NCBI GenBank assembly: GCA_023428655.1
Contig: JAEYXC010000405.1
Location: forward strand, 1 to 32,231
Source: Bacillota bacterium
GTDB taxonomy: Bacteria > Bacillota > Clostridia > Lachnospirales > Lachnospiraceae
Reading direction: 5' to 3'
DNA: 32,231 bases
Positions within the stretch are counted from its first letter, which is position 1; every line of letters starts with the position of its first letter. A program made the position numbers and the translations under genes. Under the pieces are notes generated by a model. That model did no database searches, had not been told where the DNA came from, and saw nothing but the letters and a program-made list of their open reading frames with translations. This document shows, piece after piece, positions 30,004 to 32,231 of this stretch.

Positions 30004-31851
30004 TCATTTTTGTGTGTGATTTCCCATTTGGCTCATAACCATATTATAATAACGTTGCTTCAGCTTCATCAGCTCCATATGATTACCGGCTTCGAGAATT
30101 CGTCCGTCATCAATTACTATGATACGATCTGCATCTCTGATTGTTGAAAGTCGATGAGCAATCAGAAAGCAGGTACGATCCTTCATTAAATTAACCAATG
30201 CTCTTTGAATCTCCTTCTCCGTCTTCGTATCCACACTGCTGGTTGCTTCATCCAATATTAGAATCGGACTGTCAGAAAGTACTGCTCTTGCAATGGAAAT
30301 TAATTGACGCTGTCCTTGACTAAGATTATCGGTAGCTGCCGTTACTGTCGTCTCATAGCCCTTCGGGAGCTTTGTGATAAATTCATGGGCATGAGCGATC
30401 GTTGCAGCTTTGATCACCTCCTCGTCGGAAGCATTTCTCTTGGAATAACGGATATTATCCATGATTGTCCCACTGAAAAGACTGGTATCCTGAAGCACTA
30501 CAGCAAAACATCGACATAGGCTATCTCTTCTGATCTGAGTAATCGGTACCCCGTCTAGCAGAAGCTCCCCCTGATTCGTATCGTATAGCCTGGTTAACAG
30601 ATTCACGATGGTTGTCTTCCCGGAACCCGTTTCACCAACTAATGCAATTACCTCACCCGACTTTACATGAAGGTTGATATCCTTTAGAATCATGTTATCC
30701 TTCGCATAGGAGAAGGAGACATTACGAAAGGTTACCTCCCCCTTAGGTCTCTGCATATAGATTGCGTCAAGGCTATCCGGTGCTTCTTCCTCGCAATCAA
30801 ATATTTCAAACACCCGCTCCGCTCCTGCAAGTGCCGACTGTATGGTATTAAACATTGCTGCGATGGAGTTCAGTGGTTGGGAAAATTGCTTGGAATAGTT
30901 TAAAAAGCTGACCACCGTACCGACGGATAGACCATAGCTTACGGATAACACACCTCCTACAAAAGAAACAAGTGCGAAGATAAGATTATTGATTATATTC
31001 ATGAGGGGCATCATAAAGCCGGACCAAACCTGAGCCTTTGTACTGCTCCTGCATAATTGTGTATTAATTTCCCGAAAATGTTGGATTACCTCCTCCTGTC
31101 GGTTGAAGGCCTTTACCATCTTTAAGCCATGGATATTCTCTTCAATGACTGCATTCAGCTCTCCGAGACTTCTCTGCTGCTCCTTGAAGTAAACTCGGCT
31201 TTTTGAAGCGATTTTTCGCGTGAATAAGGTGACTAAGGGTACACTGAGTAATACAACCAAGGTAAGATATGGATTTAAGCTAAGCATAACACTAAGAGCC
31301 CCCACCAATGTAACAAAGCCCGCAATTAATTGTGTTGTCGTCTGTGCAATCACAGAGCTGATATTATCAATGTCATTCGTAATTCGACTCATGGTATCTC
31401 CGTGAGCGGTTGAGTCAAAAAAACGGAGCGGCAGTTTCTGAAGCTTTTGAAAAAACTCCGTACGCAGGGTATAGACCAGTTTCTGAGAAACCCTAAGGGT
31501 AATATAATGATTTAAAAAACCAAAGAGCCAATTTACCAGGTAGAGAAGGAGTAAGATGGCTAGATATGTTATCAGACTCTCCTGATCGACATAGCGGGTT
31601 GTTATATGAAAGGTATCGAAGGCCTTCCCCAAGAAGAAGGGGATTGCAACGGATACCAAGGATGACAATACCCCGAGCAGGACTGCCAGTAGAATTGTTT
31701 TCCCCCACCTTAAGTATATTTTAAGGATGCGAAGCATAGTTCTTTTCGCATTGGCCGGTTTTTCTACGAAACCAAAGGGAGTTCGCCCTGCTCCCGGACG
31801 ATGTGCCATTATTGGAGCATTATTTTGCTGTCTGTTTTTCTGTTCTACCAT
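30004..31851 (-). CDS. ABC exporter half, canonical-site subunit (TM288-like)
   Basis: The 615-residue half-transporter has a basic N-terminal extension, six transmembrane helices (residues about 55-340), then an ATPase domain with Walker A ALVGETGSGKTT, signature LSQGQRQLISIARA, Walker B ILILDEATSSVDTKTE (with the catalytic Glu) and switch His in IAHRLST. The LSQGQRQL form and VDTKTEKEIQRAL are typical of the catalytic partner of heterodimeric exporters such as TM288. The gene starts three bases after the stop of the degenerate partner, with AAAGGGGG inside that gene. It would export drugs, lipids or peptides; cargo unknown. It ends close to the YesM/YesN promoter. Confidence 0.93.
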   Translation of the reverse strand: MVEQKNRQQNNAPIMAHRPGAGRTPFGFVEKPANAKRTMLRILKIYLRWGKTILLAVLLGVLSSLVSVAIPFFLGKAFDTFHITTRYVDQESLITYLAILLLLYLVNWLFGFLNHYITLRVSQKLVYTLRTEFFQKLQKLPLRFFDSTAHGDTMSRITNDIDNISSVIAQTTTQLIAGFVTLVGALSVMLSLNPYLTLVVLLSVPLVTLFTRKIASKSRVYFKEQQRSLGELNAVIEENIHGLKMVKAFNRQEEVIQHFREINTQLCRSSTKAQVWSGFMMPLMNIINNLIFALVSFVGGVLSVSYGLSVGTVVSFLNYSKQFSQPLNSIAAMFNTIQSALAGAERVFEIFDCEEEAPDSLDAIYMQRPKGEVTFRNVSFSYAKDNMILKDINLHVKSGEVIALVGETGSGKTTIVNLLTRLYDTNQGELLLDGVPITQIRRDSLCRCFAVVLQDTSLFSGTIMDNIRYSKRNASDEEVIKAATIAHAHEFITKLPKGYETTVTAATDNLSQGQRQLISIARAVLSDSPILILDEATSSVDTKTEKEIQRALVNLMKDRTCFLIAHRLSTIRDADRIIVIDDGRILEAGNHMELMKLKQRYYNMVMSQMGNHTQK

Positions 31852-31854
31852 GGA

Positions 31855-32231
31855 TTATACCCCCTTTATACCATTGATTTGTGTATGGTAGATATCCTGA
31901 TATACCTTACAGTGCTCCATTAATTCCCCATGCGTCCCATACCCCACACGATTACCATTCTCAAGCACAAGTATCTTATCTGCGAACATTGCTGTCCCAC
32001 AACGCTGTGTTATTGTAATGACTGTCTGATTTTCTGATTTTTCCCGCAGCTTCTCTTGAATCCTTGCTTCCGTGATCGCATCCAAGGCACTGGTAACATC
32101 ATCAAGAATGAGAATGGGCGCTTTCTTAACCATACCGCGAGCTATGGAAATACGTTGCTTTTGTCCCCCCGAAAGATTGACCCCTCCCCTTCCGAGAATA
32201 CTGTCATAGCTCTCCTGCATCTGATAAATAA
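31855..32231 (-). CDS. ABC exporter half, degenerate-site subunit (TM287-like), partial
   Basis: Only the last 125 codons lie in the window; the frame is open to the right edge. It has signature LSGGQKQRISIARG, a Walker B that ends ILDDVTSALDAITE, with Asp where the catalytic Glu normally is, and a switch region ITQRCGTAMFADKILVL, with Gln in place of His. Both changes mark the non-catalytic site of heterodimeric exporters such as TM287/TM288. The C-terminal THGELMEHCKVYQDIYHTQ matches that subfamily. It is translated just ahead of the canonical partner. The transmembrane part and Walker A are outside the window. Confidence 0.93.
   Translation of the reverse strand, partial: IYQMQESYDSILGRGGVNLSGGQKQRISIARGMVKKAPILILDDVTSALDAITEARIQEKLREKSENQTVITITQRCGTAMFADKILVLENGNRVGYGTHGELMEHCKVYQDIYHTQINGIKGV

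Noticed and set aside
29984..30013. AT-rich inverted repeat as terminator of the ABC exporter operon
   Set aside because: The stem is nearly all A/T, includes the last codons of the gene and overlaps the next promoter; it could end transcripts weakly, but I could not support it as a separate terminator.
1..32231. CRISPR arrays, insertion sequences, tRNA or rRNA genes, prophage genes
   Set aside because: No repeat-spacer pattern, transposase frame, cloverleaf-type sequence or phage protein was seen in the window.

Overview
The window looks like chromosomal DNA from a low-GC Gram-positive Clostridia, most likely a Lachnospiraceae-type anaerobe. The reasons are strong AGGAGG ribosome sites, sigma-A promoters, an LplABC-type sugar importer without its own ATPase, a YesM/YesN two-component pair, several AraC/LacI regulators, a heterodimeric ABC exporter and a phosphoregulated capsule locus. 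The genus is an inference from gene content; no rRNA or other marker gene is present.

Region 1 (1-11466, all minus strand) is a capsular or exopolysaccharide operon read right to left. It starts from a promoter near 11500 and runs: an Alg13-like/Alg14-like split glycosyltransferase pair, a fused Wzc-type chain-length/tyrosine-kinase protein, a CpsB-type phosphatase, two GT2 glycosyltransferases, a Wzy-like polymerase, an acyltransferase-3 membrane protein carrying a G8 tract, a pyruvyltransferase-like protein, an F420-hydrogenase-beta-like iron-sulfur protein, and a Wzx-type flippase cut by the window edge. The distal half is visibly more AT-rich, as expected of the exchanged, structure-specific part of such loci. 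No priming glycosyltransferase is seen.

Region 2 (11530-13625, plus strand) has an OmpR-type response regulator, a translationally coupled histidine kinase with no membrane segment, and an orphan PqqD-like protein followed by a long RNA-type hairpin.

Region 3 (13646-24989) is a carbohydrate-use regulon. A divergent LacI regulator faces a minus-strand operon: serine beta-lactamase-fold hydrolase, alpha/beta hydrolase, lipoprotein sugar-binding protein, two permeases, a decayed esterase tail, a P-loop kinase of unrecognised family, a GH13_18 (sucrose-phosphorylase-like) phosphorylase, and an AraC/GyrI-type regulator. Hairpins lie between the binding protein and the permeases and between the permeases and the kinase. 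The most interesting reading is an uncharacterised route for taking up an alpha-glucoside, possibly acylated, removing ester groups, phosphorylating one moiety and releasing glucose 1-phosphate.

Region 4 (25014-32231, minus strand) holds a MATE exporter, a YesM/YesN two-component system with a near-consensus promoter and its own terminator, and a heterodimeric ABC exporter of the TM287/TM288 type, whose degenerate half runs off the right edge.
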